A stretch of 64,000 nt of DNA from Methanorbis furvi (GCF_032714615.1 NZ_JAWDKA010000005.1:124001-188000); one strand, 5' to 3'; shown: positions 35,265-44,480, numbered from the stretch's first letter. Numbers and translations: made by a program. The notes: a model not told the origin generated them from the letters alone.

Positions 35265-36197
35265 TTATCTTTCTTGTGGTCGAAATATAATTCGACGATA
35301 CCCGAACATTCGGACGCGAAGTGTTTTGGAAACTGGTATGCCGAGAATCTGTTTTGCCCCGGAAAAGACGTCACGTGCGATTTGTGCAAGTCCGTCAGAT
35401 GCCGCCCACTCGTCGTAAACGATAACCGGTTTTTGCAGAAGCGCGGAAATTTCCTCGGCAAGTTCCGGTGCAAGACTGCCGGCCAGTGCTACCGGAGCTT
35501 CGGGAGCAAGCAGGGCAAGTGATGCGCACTCCATTGCGGCCCACATGGCAACGGTCGGGTTCTGATATTTTTCTTCCATGTGATGCATGACGCCTGCAGT
35601 GGTGAAGGCTTCGTTTGCGGTGAGTTCTCCGCTGTCCACTTTTCGTATTGCTTCGACATCAAGTGCTCCGTGGCGGGTGCCGGGAGCAAACACGCAGGCA
35701 TCGAATGCGCCGATAAACTTTCCTTTTGCGATGAGAAGAGAGACGGTGTTGGAGCTGATGTCAGAAACAATGAAGGTGTCGCCAAGCGTCTTGGATGCGA
35801 GATAGGCGATGCCGAGTTTTTCCGGGCTTGTCTGGTGAGAGTAAATCTTGAATCGCGGGTCGGTATCCGAACCACGGTGAATACCGGGAACGGCAACCGC
35901 CGGAATGCCTGACTCTTTGATCACATCAAAGACCCGCGTCCCTCCGCCGATGTGTTCTCCTGCACCTTCGCGGGTGATGACTCCGCGGTTTTTGAGTTTT
36001 GCAACAGGGGTAATCTCCGTGAAGTTGTCGCCCATCGAGTAGCAAAGAGCAAACCCTTCAATCTCTTCAACCGGACAAATTTTCTGCAGATCCGAAACAG
36101 TAAACTCTTTTGCGTCTTCCCGGGATATTTTGAACCGTTTGCCGGTATCAGTTGCAAAACGCAGAGAGGTTGTTCCGTGATCGATGCCGATGTACAT
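35265..36197 (-). CDS. Methanogenesis marker protein 12
   Basis: 310 residues from the ATG at 36197 (MYIGIDHGTTSLRF), an ASKHA-fold (acetate/sugar kinase-like) protein found in methanogens, with no established function. The phosphate-1 motif is GIDHGTTS, a second is VSDISSNTVSLLIAKG, and ALAGSLAPE precedes the adenosine region. Two in-frame Met codons upstream would add 27 residues that lack family character. It is divergent from the J-domain gene and downstream of porC with a 130-nt gap. Confidence 0.87.
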   Translation of the reverse strand: MYIGIDHGTTSLRFATDTGKRFKISREDAKEFTVSDLQKICPVEEIEGFALCYSMGDNFTEITPVAKLKNRGVITREGAGEHIGGGTRVFDVIKESGIPAVAVPGIHRGSDTDPRFKIYSHQTSPEKLGIAYLASKTLGDTFIVSDISSNTVSLLIAKGKFIGAFDACVFAPGTRHGALDVEAIRKVDSGELTANEAFTTAGVMHHMEEKYQNPTVAMWAAMECASLALLAPEAPVALAGSLAPELAEEISALLQKPVIVYDEWAASDGLAQIARDVFSGAKQILGIPVSKTLRVRMFGYRRIIFRPQER

Positions 36198-36286
36198 GGG
36201 AAGTATATTTGCGGGAAGCAGTGATAAGGATTGGTCTCTGAGTTGTCGGCTCTCTTCGTCCCAGAGAGAAGCAAGCAAGTAAGATT

Positions 36287-37099
36287 ATGATTTCATCCTT
36301 CCAACATATGCACAATAATATGGCCGATACCGATACTGATACTCATTATACCACGCTGGGTATTCCGCGAAATGCGACCGCCGAGATGATAAAAAAGGCC
36401 TACATTTCCCTGGTCAAACAGTATCATCCTGATCGTGCGGGAACTGACGAGGCAAAGCAGGATGAATACAACGAGCGCCTGCTCAAGATCATGGCAAGCT
36501 ACGAGGTTCTCGGAGACGCTGAAAAACGTGCCGAGTACGATGCCTGCCTCTCGGAAAACGCGGAGGAGCAAACCAGCGCACCCAGAGGAAAAAAGATGTG
36601 CGGCATGCCGACCAAAGGCGGAGACATCGAGACGGATTATCCGATATCTCTCGCAATTGCTGCATACGGCAAAGGAAAAATTCCGATGAAGGTCGCAGGC
36701 GAACGGGTCGTTGTCAAGGTGTACCCGGGCGTGCGCCGTTACCGGCTTGAGGGCTACGGTGTACCGGTAGAGCCCGGAAAGCCACGCGGCGATCTTTACG
36801 TGAATCTGAAAATTATTCCTGAAGAGAACTGGGAGCTTGATGATTCGACCAACAATCTGATCCGAAAACTCCAGATAACTCCCAAGCAGGCCGAGCGCGG
36901 AGGCACTGTTCCTGTTCAGATGCTGTTCAATAAAATTCTCAAAGTCACGCTTCCTGCAGACGTCAAGACCGGCGACCGGTTTGCCCCGCCGGAAGGAAAA
37001 GGGCTTGGCGTGATGTCGCCGAAAAAGAAAGGAGATCTGATCATCGAAGTGGAAGTTGTGGAGAAGAAAGGATTTTTGTCCGGACTTTTCGGGAAGTGA
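36287..37099 (+). CDS. J-domain cochaperone (CbpA/DnaJ-like, no zinc finger)
   Basis: Up to 270 residues; starts at 36287, 36308 and 36320 are all possible, and the last gives MADTDTDTHYTTLGI. The J domain (about 17-85) has the catalytic HPD (KQYHPDRAGTDEAKQDEYN) and stimulates Hsp70 (DnaK) ATPase. A flexible part with Cys-Gly follows, then two beta-barrel substrate-binding domains (GRGGD equivalents: GAGERVVVKV, KVTLPADVKTGDRF). There is no Cys-rich central domain, as in CbpA. No dnaK lies nearby. Confidence 0.85.
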   Translation: MISSFQHMHNNMADTDTDTHYTTLGIPRNATAEMIKKAYISLVKQYHPDRAGTDEAKQDEYNERLLKIMASYEVLGDAEKRAEYDACLSENAEEQTSAPRGKKMCGMPTKGGDIETDYPISLAIAAYGKGKIPMKVAGERVVVKVYPGVRRYRLEGYGVPVEPGKPRGDLYVNLKIIPEENWELDDSTNNLIRKLQITPKQAERGGTVPVQMLFNKILKVTLPADVKTGDRFAPPEGKGLGVMSPKKKGDLIIEVEVVEKKGFLSGLFGK

Positions 37100-37106
37100 A
37101 GGAGTC

Positions 37107-37838
37107 ATGACCGAAAAAAAACCCGGTAACCTGACTGCTGCAGATTTTTATCATGCGATGTACAGGCGTTTCGATGCGGCCGCAGAAGAGGGGGAACCCG
37201 CTCTTGAGATCACCGCAGGTGATCTACACAAATCCCTGAAGGCCGCAAACCGTCTCTCGCTCTGCTGCAACTGTCTCTATGACATGCAAAACATCGGCGA
37301 TGTTATTTTACAGGCACCATCCGGTGGAGTTGGCGCGTCCCTTCTCATTCGCTACGCCCTTCCGCGCGAGAAAGGCCTGCATCTTGAAAAAAGCATCTAC
37401 CCTTCTGTGCTGATCAAGTCACAGTCCGAGATGCGGACACGGCAGATGGAAGAGATTGCGAGTGTGCATCCAATCTTTCGCGATCTCGGTATGATCGCAA
37501 GACAAAAAAAATCCGAAGTCTCTACCCGCAAACTCTGTGACATTACCGAGGCTACAGCAGAGCTGATCTGCCGGATGCAAAAAATTCGGATCGACAACAA
37601 AAAATTCGGTACAGTATGTTCATCCATCGGCCGCACCGGCATCCTGAGCCCTGAAGGATTGTATGCGCTGGACTTCGTGCGCATCATTGGCAACACGCAT
37701 GCACGAAAAATTCCTGACGCGTACCTCATGACGCCCGAAGTGTTCGCCTACGCTGCCCACGCATTTTTGATCTTTGCCGATGAAGTTGTGGACAAGCGGC
37801 TGATCTGGAAGAAATCTGAAGAAAAAATAAATTTATAA
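37107..37838 (+). CDS. Hypothetical protein
   Basis: 243 residues from the ATG at 37107, preceded by GTGAAGGAG 7 nt upstream and 7 nt after the J-protein stop, so the two genes are cotranscribed. No family is recognised. The sequence has conserved-looking Cys pairs (SLCCNCLYD, residues about 49-57), charged helices and no signal or membrane segment. An N-terminal extension from 37056 exists but lies inside the J-protein gene. A cytosolic helical protein, perhaps a chaperone partner, is all that can be said. Confidence 0.65.
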   Translation: MTEKKPGNLTAADFYHAMYRRFDAAAEEGEPALEITAGDLHKSLKAANRLSLCCNCLYDMQNIGDVILQAPSGGVGASLLIRYALPREKGLHLEKSIYPSVLIKSQSEMRTRQMEEIASVHPIFRDLGMIARQKKSEVSTRKLCDITEATAELICRMQKIRIDNKKFGTVCSSIGRTGILSPEGLYALDFVRIIGNTHARKIPDAYLMTPEVFAYAAHAFLIFADEVVDKRLIWKKSEEKINL

Positions 37839-37871
37839 AAAAATATTCGTGTTGCCTATTACGTTCTGCTC

Positions 37872-38072
37872 TGCCCACGACTCGCATGCCTGCGGCCTGC
37901 TTACCGCTTCGCGGGAGCACACAGGACACACAGAAAATTTCACGGAAAAAACATCACGGAGCAGACGTGAACATCACTGAATCCGAAAACAATTCATTTC
38001 CGTGATATTCTCGTCTACTCCGTGATGTTTTTTTTCTGTGATATTTCTGTGTTTTCCGTTTTTCCGTGGGCG
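37872..38072. repeat. Dispersed palindromic intergenic element, family B with shared head module
   Basis: In the 306-nt gap between convergent genes. The outer ends are CCCACG (37874) and CGTGGG (38065-38070). A head module (37881-37916, CGCATGCCTGCGGCC.., CCGCTTCGCGGG) is shared with the family A copies. The body holds 25-nt arms at 37953-37977 (ATCACGGAGCAGACG..) and 38002-38026 that are inverted with three mismatches. The transcript would fold as a long hairpin. Confidence 0.8.
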
Positions 38073-38144
38073 GAGCTACGATGAACGTTAGTTGTCAATA
38101 AACGAATTTACTGGGAAAACCAAAAATAAAATATTTTTCGAAAC

Positions 38145-39371
38145 TTACGTTCCGTGATTCCAGCTGCACATGTACTCTTTCTGCTCAGCGGAAAGTTCGT
38201 CCAGTGTTGCTCCGACCGCGTCAAGTTTCAGCCGTGCGATGTACTCATCCATCTCTGTCGGCACATCGTGAACGCCGGCAGAAAGACTGCGCCCGAACTT
38301 TGCCACATACTCAACCGACAACGCCTGCACCGCAAAGCTGAGGTCCATCACTTCGATCGGGTGGCCCATACCTTTCGGGGTTGCGAGGTTGACCAGTCTT
38401 CCTTCCGCAAGCAGGTGAATCTTTTTGCCGTCGATGATGTAGGTATCGATGCCGTCGCGGTGTTCGACAGCTGTTGCATGTTCTGCAAGCCAGATGCCAT
38501 CGATCTCATTGTTGAAGTGGCCGGCGTTGGAGAGAATTGCGCCCGACTTCATCAGTGGGAAGTGGCGGCCGGTGATGATACTGCAGTTGCCGGTTGTCGT
38601 AACAAACAGATCGCCAACCTTTGTCGCCTCAACCATACTCATCACATCAAACCCATCGAAGTGTGCCTGAAGCGCACGGCGGGAATCGATCTCGGTCACA
38701 ATCACGCGTGCTCCAAGTGCCCGCGCTTTGGTTGCAACACCGCGGCCGCAGTAGCCGTATCCAGCAACCACCACATGACGGCCTGCAAGAAGCACGTTCG
38801 TAGTCAGCATGATGGATGCAAGCACGCTCTCGCCAGTTCCGTGCACATTATCAAAATAATGCTTCATCGGCGTATCGTTCACTGCGATAACCGGAAACTC
38901 CAGCTTTCCGTCAGCCTGCATCGCACGCAGGCGGTGAATACCGGTCGTGGTCTCCTCGCATGCGCCAATAATTTCCGGCAGCACATCGCGGCGGTCGATG
39001 TGAACACGGTTGATTAAGTCCATGCCGTCATCGATCGTAAGCGTCGGGCGGGCGTCGAGAACTTTGTCGATAGCCGCATAGTACTCCTCAGTATTGCATC
39101 CTCGTTTTGCATAGCAGGCAATACCTCCCTCGCGAAGGGCGTCTGCCACATCATCCTGCGTTGAAAGCGGATTACATCCGGTGATGTAAACCTCGGCCCC
39201 TCCGGCGGCGAGCGTTCTGACCAGGCATGCAGTCTTTGCCTCAACATGGAGCGCCATACCGATGCGCTGACCTGCAAGAGGCTTCTCCTTTTCAAACCGT
39301 TCACGAATCGCATTCAGGACCGGCATATACTGGGCGGCCCACTGAATTTTCTGTTCTCCGGTATGCATCAT
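38145..39371 (-). CDS. ahcY: Adenosylhomocysteinase / S-inosyl-L-homocysteine hydrolase
   Basis: NAD-dependent enzyme removing the methyltransfer product, 408 or 409 residues from Met 39371/39368. The NAD motif is VVAGYGYCGRGVA (about 197-209). Substrate motifs are AVNDTPMKHYFDN and VGDLFVTTTGN. In several methanogens the physiological substrate is S-inosylhomocysteine, formed by prior deamination; sequence alone does not decide which. The longer frame to 39431 runs into the promoter of the divergent hisF. Confidence 0.93.
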   Translation of the reverse strand: MMHTGEQKIQWAAQYMPVLNAIRERFEKEKPLAGQRIGMALHVEAKTACLVRTLAAGGAEVYITGCNPLSTQDDVADALREGGIACYAKRGCNTEEYYAAIDKVLDARPTLTIDDGMDLINRVHIDRRDVLPEIIGACEETTTGIHRLRAMQADGKLEFPVIAVNDTPMKHYFDNVHGTGESVLASIMLTTNVLLAGRHVVVAGYGYCGRGVATKARALGARVIVTEIDSRRALQAHFDGFDVMSMVEATKVGDLFVTTTGNCSIITGRHFPLMKSGAILSNAGHFNNEIDGIWLAEHATAVEHRDGIDTYIIDGKKIHLLAEGRLVNLATPKGMGHPIEVMDLSFAVQALSVEYVAKFGRSLSAGVHDVPTEMDEYIARLKLDAVGATLDELSAEQKEYMCSWNHGT

Positions 39372-39441
39372 TGCCAGACTGGTTGGTTTTGCAAGAAGAT
39401 AATAGCAATGATAATTTTTCCAGACTCCCAACTATACCTGC

Positions 39442-40248
39442 ATGGGACTTACACGGCGGGTTATTCCCTGTCTTGATCTCAAAGACGGGAGAGTTGTCAA
39501 AGGCGTAAACTTTGAAGGGCTGCGGGATGCGGGAGATCCTGTCGAGCTCGCGCGAACCTATAATGAGCAGGGAGCTGACGAGGTGGTGTTTCTGGATATT
39601 GCTGCTTCCAAAAACAATCGCGAGACGATGGTTGATGTTATCGGACGAGCTGCCGACCAGCTGTTCCTTCCCCTGACGGTCGGGGGAGGCATCCGCACCA
39701 CCAAAGATATTCAGGAGATTCTCCGCGCGGGTGCAGACAAGGTGAGTCTGAACACTGCTGCTGTAAAGACGCCTGAGGTTATCAGCGAAGGAGCGAAGCT
39801 GTTTGGCAACCAGTGCATAGTGCTTGCCGAGGATGTCCGGCGAAACTATGAGATGCGGGATGGTGTAACCCCGGTTCATCTCCGCGACGGCAGGACCTGC
39901 TGGTATGAGGTCGTCATTTACGGCGGCAGTCAGCCGACCGGCATGGATGCAATTTCCTGGGCGCAGGATGCAGTCAATCGCGGAGCGGGAGAAATTCTCC
40001 TGACATCGATGGAGACGGACGGGGTGAAGACCGGTTTTGATCTGGAGATCACTGCGACAATCTCGGAGAACGTGGACGTTCCCGTGATTGCTTCCGGAGG
40101 TGTTGGGACGCTGGAACATTTCTATGACGGCTTCGTGTTTGGAAAGGCGGACGCCTGTCTTGCGGCGAGTGTGTTTCACTACGGTGAGTTGACGGTCCGT
40201 GATGTGAAGGAGTATCTCTCTTCGCGCGGCGTTTCGGTGCGGCTGTGA
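39442..40248 (+). CDS. hisF: Imidazole glycerol phosphate synthase cyclase subunit
   Basis: Makes IGP and AICAR from PRFAR with ammonia from HisH; 268 residues, a (beta/alpha)8 barrel. Catalytic Asp11 is in [12 protein letters not shown] and Asp130 in [11 protein letters not shown], where the family usually reads A-I-D-A-K-R. Phosphate sites are LTVGGGIRT and VIASGGVG. The next gene starts inside its stop (GTG at 40245, overlap 4 nt). HisH is not in the window. Confidence 0.96.
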   Translation: MGLTRRVIPCLDLKDGRVVKGVNFEGLRDAGDPVELARTYNEQGADEVVFLDIAASKNNRETMVDVIGRAADQLFLPLTVGGGIRTTKDIQEILRAGADKVSLNTAAVKTPEVISEGAKLFGNQCIVLAEDVRRNYEMRDGVTPVHLRDGRTCWYEVVIYGGSQPTGMDAISWAQDAVNRGAGEILLTSMETDGVKTGFDLEITATISENVDVPVIASGGVGTLEHFYDGFVFGKADACLAASVFHYGELTVRDVKEYLSSRGVSVRL

Positions 40249-40841
40249 ACGGCTGGGACGCGGATTACTCTGTTCGCGGCAGATTGTGGGGCGGCGCTGC
40301 GGGAGAGCTGCCTGTTCTCCCGAAGGGAAGCCGCGTTCTTGAGTGCGGCTGCGGCAACGGCAAGACGCTTGCTGCGATGAACTCACACGGCTGGGACGCT
40401 GTCGGCGTTGATATCTCTCCTGCGGCGGTCTCGCTCGCTGAAGACACTGGCTGCACGGCAGTTGTTGCTGACATCACTGCTCTGCCGTTTGCGGACTGTT
40501 CGTTTGATGCGGTGTTTGCTTGGCATGTACTCGGCCATCTGCCGAGGGCATTGTGGCAGCCTGCTGCCCAAGAGATGTGTCGTGTTCTGCGTCCATCCGG
40601 AAATATTTTTTTCAAAGGATTTTCCCGCAATGATATGCGGTGCGGGAAGGGAACTGAGGTCGAACCATTTTCTTATCTTCGGGGTGACGGCATTGTCACT
40701 CACTACTTTTCCGAACAAGATCTCCACGAAGTATTTGGCGAAGGAGAACTAACCAGAGTTTCATGGAGTATGCGTGTTCGCGGAACCGAGTACGAGAGGG
40801 AGGAGTTGTGCGGAGTTTTTCGGAGGAGTCCGCATGAATGA
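40245..40841 (+). CDS. Class I SAM-dependent methyltransferase
   Basis: 198 residues from GTG 40245. The SAM motif is [16 protein letters not shown] (about 31-46); the acidic position is [14 protein letters not shown], then [27 protein letters not shown]. It is a small Methyltransf_11-type domain without a clear substrate domain. Both junctions overlap (hisF by 4 nt, next gene by 8 nt), so it belongs to the hisF transcript, but no histidine-pathway role is known. Confidence 0.9.
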   Translation: MNGWDADYSVRGRLWGGAAGELPVLPKGSRVLECGCGNGKTLAAMNSHGWDAVGVDISPAAVSLAEDTGCTAVVADITALPFADCSFDAVFAWHVLGHLPRALWQPAAQEMCRVLRPSGNIFFKGFSRNDMRCGKGTEVEPFSYLRGDGIVTHYFSEQDLHEVFGEGELTRVSWSMRVRGTEYEREELCGVFRRSPHE

Positions 40842-41106
40842 TCCTATCGTTGGCGACTGGGAGAAGTCCGTGATATTTGCCGGAAGAATGCACTGCCGGT
40901 TTTACCCTGACAACACCGGTGTTGCCATCGGCAAAGTTCTTGGCCACAATATCAATGAGCCGTTCACCTGGGAGGCGAAAGGATGCGGGGTCTATCATGT
41001 CTGTGCTCACGGATATGAGCATGACATCCGCCTTTGCGGTGACCGGCTGGAGACCGAGTTCCAGGGTCACGCCCTTGACATGGCGCGGGTCAGGTACACA
41101 AAATAA
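40834..41106 (+). CDS. Small hypothetical protein
   Basis: 90 residues from the ATG at 40834 ([15 protein letters not shown]). Short beta-type segments with repeated Gly/aromatic residues (GRMHCRFYPDNTGVAIG, CGVYHVCAHGYEH) suggest a small beta-barrel, lipocalin-like protein; the family was not recognised. It overlaps the methyltransferase gene by 8 nt and ends 8 nt before the palindrome. A frame extending to 40774 is inside that gene. Confidence 0.65.
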   Translation: MNDPIVGDWEKSVIFAGRMHCRFYPDNTGVAIGKVLGHNINEPFTWEAKGCGVYHVCAHGYEHDIRLCGDRLETEFQGHALDMARVRYTK

Positions 41107-41114
41107 TTTTTGCA

Positions 41115-41133
41115 GAAACGCGATTCGCGTTTC
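41115..41133. repeat. Minimal 19-bp palindrome of repeat family A
   Basis: GAAACGCGATTCGCGTTTC, both terminal arms of family A joined without the internal part, in the 46-nt gap between convergent genes. It may also serve as a two-way terminator, since a T-rich/A-rich flank follows. Confidence 0.7.
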
Positions 41134-41152
41134 AAAAAAATATTGAAATTTT

Positions 41153-42913
41153 TTAATCCCTGTTCTTGATCTCAGCAGTGATCTTTGTCAGGAACTCTTC
41201 CAGCGTCATCGAGACCGTGTTGCTGTCGCGGGTACGAATCGAGATCGTCTTCGTCTCCAACTCCTTCTCGCCGATGATGATCATGTACGGAACTCTCTCA
41301 GTGTACTGGGCCTGCCGGATCATATAGCCAATCTTTTCATTGCGGTTGTCAAGCTCGCAGCGAATCTTCGCATCTTTTAGCATCTGATACACCTCGGATG
41401 CGTACTCCTCGCTCTTCTTGGAAACCAGCAGAACCTTTGCCTGCATCGGTGCGAGCCAGACCGGGAACTTGCCGGCGAAGTGTTCGGTCAGGATACCAAT
41501 GAATCGCTCGATTGATCCAAAACAGACGCGGTGGATCATAATCGGCCGCGGCCGCTCATCGTTCTCATCAACGTAGGAGAGGTTGAAGTTGATCGGCATC
41601 TGGAAGTCAAGCTGGATCGTTCCGCACTGCCAGGTACGCCCGATGCAGTCACGGAGATGGAAATCGATCTTCGGTCCGTAGAATGCACCATCTCCCTCAT
41701 TGATTGTGTAGGTGAGGTTCAGCTTGTTTAAGGCGTCTACCAGACCGTTCGTTGCCGCCTCCCAGTCCTCGTCGCTTCCCATGCTGTCCTCGGGCCGGGT
41801 TGAAAGTTCCAGGAAGTACTCGAATCCGAACTTGGAGTAGACCTGATCAATCAAACTGACCACTGATGAAATTTCGTCAGCGATCTGATCTTTTCGCATG
41901 AAGATGTGAGCGTCGTCCTGCGTAAAGCTGCGGACGCGGAACAGACCATGCAGTGTTCCTTTCAGCTCGTGGCGGTGAACAATGCCGAGCTCTGCAAGAC
42001 GCATCGGAAGCTCGCGGTAGCTGTGCGGCTCGTTGGCATACACCATGAGGGCACCCGGGCAGTTCATCGGTTTGACGCAGAACTCCTCCTCGTCGATTAT
42101 GGTCGTGTACATGTTTGCCTGGTAGTGATCCCAGTGGCCGCTCGTTTCCCAGAGATGGCGGTTCATGATCAGTGGTGTCGAGATCTCCTGATACCCGTTT
42201 GCCACGTGGAGTTCGCGCCAGTACTCGATGAGGGCATTCTTGACGATCATGCCGTTTGGCAGGAAGAACGGGAATCCCGGACCAACATCCTCGAACATGA
42301 ACAGTTTCATGTCTTTTCCGATCTTGCGGTGGTCGCGGCGCTCGGCCTCTTCGAGAAGCTTCAGATAATCTTCCAGCTCTTTTGAAGTTGCAAAGGCGGT
42401 TCCGTTGATTCTCGTCAGCATCTTGTTTTTGCTGTCGTTCTTCCAGTACGCGCCGGAGAGGCCGGTGAGTTTGAAGGCCTTCAGGGTCTTGGTGTAGGTG
42501 AGGTGCGGGCCCACACACATATCGATGTATTCGCCCTGTTCATAGAAACTCAGCGGCTCATTTTCGTCAAGGTCTGCAATGTGCTCAACCTTGTACGGTT
42601 CATTGCGCTCTTCCATGAGTTTTAATGCGTCCGCACGATTGAGGATGAACGGTTTTACCGGCAGGTTTGCCTTGACGATCTCCTGCATCTCCTTTTCGAT
42701 TGCAGGGAGGTCTGCGTCGGAAAGTTTTGTGTCTCCCAGATCGACATCATAGTAAAATCCTTTCTCGGTTGCCGGTCCGTAGGCGAAGGATGCATGGGGG
42801 TACAGACGTTTCACTGCCTGGGCAAGTACGTGGGCTGCTGTGTGGCGTATTACGTGCAGCTCCTCTTCTTTTGGGCACTCTCCTGTTTTTCCGTCGTTGT
42901 AAATTACTTTCAT
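41153..42913 (-). CDS. thrS: Threonyl-tRNA synthetase, bacterial type
   Basis: 586 residues, class II synthetase. It has the bacterial-type N2 editing domain, with HIRHTAAHVL-like VIRHTAAHVLAQAV (His/His) and DMCVGPHL (Cys), instead of the archaeal DTD-like domain. The catalytic core has KPMNCPGALMVYANEPHSYRELP (zinc Cys), RVRSFTQDDAHIF (zinc His) and IHRVCFGSIERFIGILTEHF. The C-terminal anticodon domain ends EFLTKITAEIKNRD. The TGS (N1) domain of bacterial ThrRS, about 60 residues, is missing: only some 20 residues precede the editing domain. An AGGT site is 1-5 nt before the ATG. The protein is likely of bacterial origin. Confidence 0.95.
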   Translation of the reverse strand: MKVIYNDGKTGECPKEEELHVIRHTAAHVLAQAVKRLYPHASFAYGPATEKGFYYDVDLGDTKLSDADLPAIEKEMQEIVKANLPVKPFILNRADALKLMEERNEPYKVEHIADLDENEPLSFYEQGEYIDMCVGPHLTYTKTLKAFKLTGLSGAYWKNDSKNKMLTRINGTAFATSKELEDYLKLLEEAERRDHRKIGKDMKLFMFEDVGPGFPFFLPNGMIVKNALIEYWRELHVANGYQEISTPLIMNRHLWETSGHWDHYQANMYTTIIDEEEFCVKPMNCPGALMVYANEPHSYRELPMRLAELGIVHRHELKGTLHGLFRVRSFTQDDAHIFMRKDQIADEISSVVSLIDQVYSKFGFEYFLELSTRPEDSMGSDEDWEAATNGLVDALNKLNLTYTINEGDGAFYGPKIDFHLRDCIGRTWQCGTIQLDFQMPINFNLSYVDENDERPRPIMIHRVCFGSIERFIGILTEHFAGKFPVWLAPMQAKVLLVSKKSEEYASEVYQMLKDAKIRCELDNRNEKIGYMIRQAQYTERVPYMIIIGEKELETKTISIRTRDSNTVSMTLEEFLTKITAEIKNRD

Positions 42914-43203
42914 ACCTATTTCCTTGTCCGTGAAAATCAGTTTCAGCGGTATGTATAATTTTCAAAAGCTGATGTGTGTCCTCAGGTTTTGAGGGCATGC
43001 AGAGGTATTCTCTGCTTTCAGCTCAAGATAACCGTACATGTTTTGGTCTTGTAAGGCATATGTGTTTTGGTACTGGAAGCATTCCATAAAATCAAATATT
43101 TTGGCTTTGGAAGAATTTTTCGAAGATCGTCCATGATTGAATATCGAATGTGGGTTAATGGTATACACATCTATATCTGTCATTAATTTGTAATGAATGT
43201 CCT

Positions 43204-43839
43204 ATGAGTGATTTTCCGAAAAAAGGTGAAAAACTTTTTATTTCTGGGGGATATCCAACTGAATATTCGCATATTGCATGGGGTGATATGAATATGCAGT
43301 TTTATGGATATATACAGGGATACAAAAATGCCGCTGACACACTAATCATCCACGCATTAGAAAAAGGCTGTCCCTTTGTTTTAGATACGTGTGTCTTTCC
43401 TGTGTGTTTTCTCTATAGACAATACATAGAACTCGCACTGAAGAAAATATATCTTTCAAATACTAAAGACACAGAAGAGGAAAAAAGACGCACATTACAA
43501 TCTTGTCAGCATGATCTTAGGAAAATCTGGTCAAAAGTGAAGGTATTGATTCGCTCTGATTTTCCTGATGATGACAAGTCAGTCCTCAATGTTGTTGAAG
43601 ATTATATTAACCAATTTGCCAAAGTGGATAAAAACTCATTTGCATTCAGATATCCGATAACCAAAGATTTGACTCTGATAAATGATAAGGAGAAATTTAT
43701 CAATCTCCGTAATTTGGCGGAACGCATGGACGAATTAGAATCTTTCTTATCTACTGTAAGTGGAGTAATGTCTACTCATCGTGATTTTGAAAAGGAAATG
43801 GCGTTATACTACGCTTCGGAGATGGATGGTTATTATTAA
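43204..43839 (+). CDS. Orphan HEPN-like protein
   Basis: 211 residues, AT-rich, standing alone. The helical core reads FPVCFLYRQYIELALKKIYL (about 66-85) followed by SCQHDLRKIWSKVKVL (about 102-117). This pattern of LYRx..IEL..K and then xHDLxxLW is like a widespread uncharacterised family with HEPN-type helical folds found near mobile and defence genes. The Rx..HDL pair would be the candidate active residues. A TATA-like CATCTATATCTG (about 43165-43176) is near position -30. The 290 nt upstream (42914-43203) hold only this promoter and no convincing gene. Confidence 0.6.
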   Translation: MSDFPKKGEKLFISGGYPTEYSHIAWGDMNMQFYGYIQGYKNAADTLIIHALEKGCPFVLDTCVFPVCFLYRQYIELALKKIYLSNTKDTEEEKRRTLQSCQHDLRKIWSKVKVLIRSDFPDDDKSVLNVVEDYINQFAKVDKNSFAFRYPITKDLTLINDKEKFINLRNLAERMDELESFLSTVSGVMSTHRDFEKEMALYYASEMDGYY

Positions 43840-44030
43840 TTCAAAAAACGAGAAAATTTCATTTTTACATGGTCTCCACACTCTCATTATAATCTGATTT
43901 CGTTCCTGTGATATGCTTTATTAGCGTCACGCGATGACTACGCAGCCTCAACATGCGGTTAGTTTTGTTTCAGAATTTTGAATTTCCACAACCGAATATT
44001 TCTGAAAAAACATAACAAAATTTTAGAAAA

Positions 44031-44104
44031 CGGGCCTAAAGGGATTTGAACCCCTGACCTACGGATTAAGAGTCCGTCGCTATTCCTGACTAAGCTATAG
44101 GCCC
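44031..44104 (-). tRNA. tRNA-Lys (CTT), copy 1
   Basis: 74 nt with cloverleaf ends: GGGCCTA pairs with TAGGCCC in the acceptor stem; discriminator G. Anticodon stem ACGGA/TCCGT encloses loop CTCTTAA, anticodon CTT. T arm GGGGTTCAAATCCC. No CCA is encoded. It is identical to the second copy 30 nt upstream in the transcript. Confidence 0.95.
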
Positions 44105-44133
44105 AACAAAAACATTCAACCACATATCAAAAG

Positions 44134-44207
44134 CGGGCCTAAAGGGATTTGAACCCCTGACCTACGGATTAAGAGTCCGTCGCTATTCCTGACTAAGCTA
44201 TAGGCCC
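44134..44207 (-). tRNA. tRNA-Lys (CTT), copy 2
   Basis: 74 nt, identical to copy 1 over its whole length, in tandem, 29 nt apart, presumably transcribed together with this copy first. The TATA site lies 40 nt further upstream. Confidence 0.95.
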
Positions 44208-44244
44208 TTTTGCTATGCCTGTTGACCTAATTAGATTAGACTCA

Positions 44245-44258
44245 TCTATATTTATAGA
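44245..44258 (-). promoter_or_regulatory. TATA box of the tandem tRNA-Lys genes
   Basis: TCTATATTTATAGA (palindromic) is centred about 45 nt upstream of the first tRNA base. Start about 25 nt after it would leave a leader of about 20 nt, removed by RNase P. Confidence 0.45.
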
Positions 44259-44310
44259 TTTCTTCATGATTGGCGTTGGATTTTACAATCCTGAACCGTT
44301 CGCAAAACGC

Positions 44311-44480
44311 ATGCCTGTTCACTGCTCTGCACCTTCGCGGGGACGCACAAAAACAAACTAACATCAGCCTGAGTCAGGGCATCATGAAAATGAATTATTT
44401 TCAAATTTTGCAATGTTATTGTCTGTTAAGTGATGCTTTTTTTCAGTGATATTCTGCATCTTCAGCGTTTTTTGAAGACA
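44311..44480. repeat. Degenerate copy of the dispersed palindromic element
   Basis: Occupies most of the 343-nt gap between the tRNAs and the next gene. CATGCCTGTTCACTGCTC and CTTCGCGGGG (44309-44341) correspond to the head module, and GAAAATGAATTATTTTC (44386-44402) matches the centre of the 59.3-kb copy (AGAAATGAATTATTTTCG). The arms have mostly decayed, so this is an old copy. Nothing else is seen in the gap besides the promoter of the next gene. Confidence 0.5.

Noticed and set aside
37860-38100. CRISPR array
   Set aside because: The repeats are inverted and few, with no regular direct repeats or spacers; no cas gene is in the window.
38154-39017. Long plus-strand frame opposite the adenosylhomocysteinase gene (287 codons)
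   Set aside because: An antisense artefact of biased codons. The minus strand encodes all motifs of the hydrolase.
42962-43183. Minus-strand open frame of 73 codons between thrS and the HEPN-like gene
   Set aside because: No family character, no ribosome site, and it covers the likely promoters of both neighbours; AT-rich DNA gives such frames by chance.
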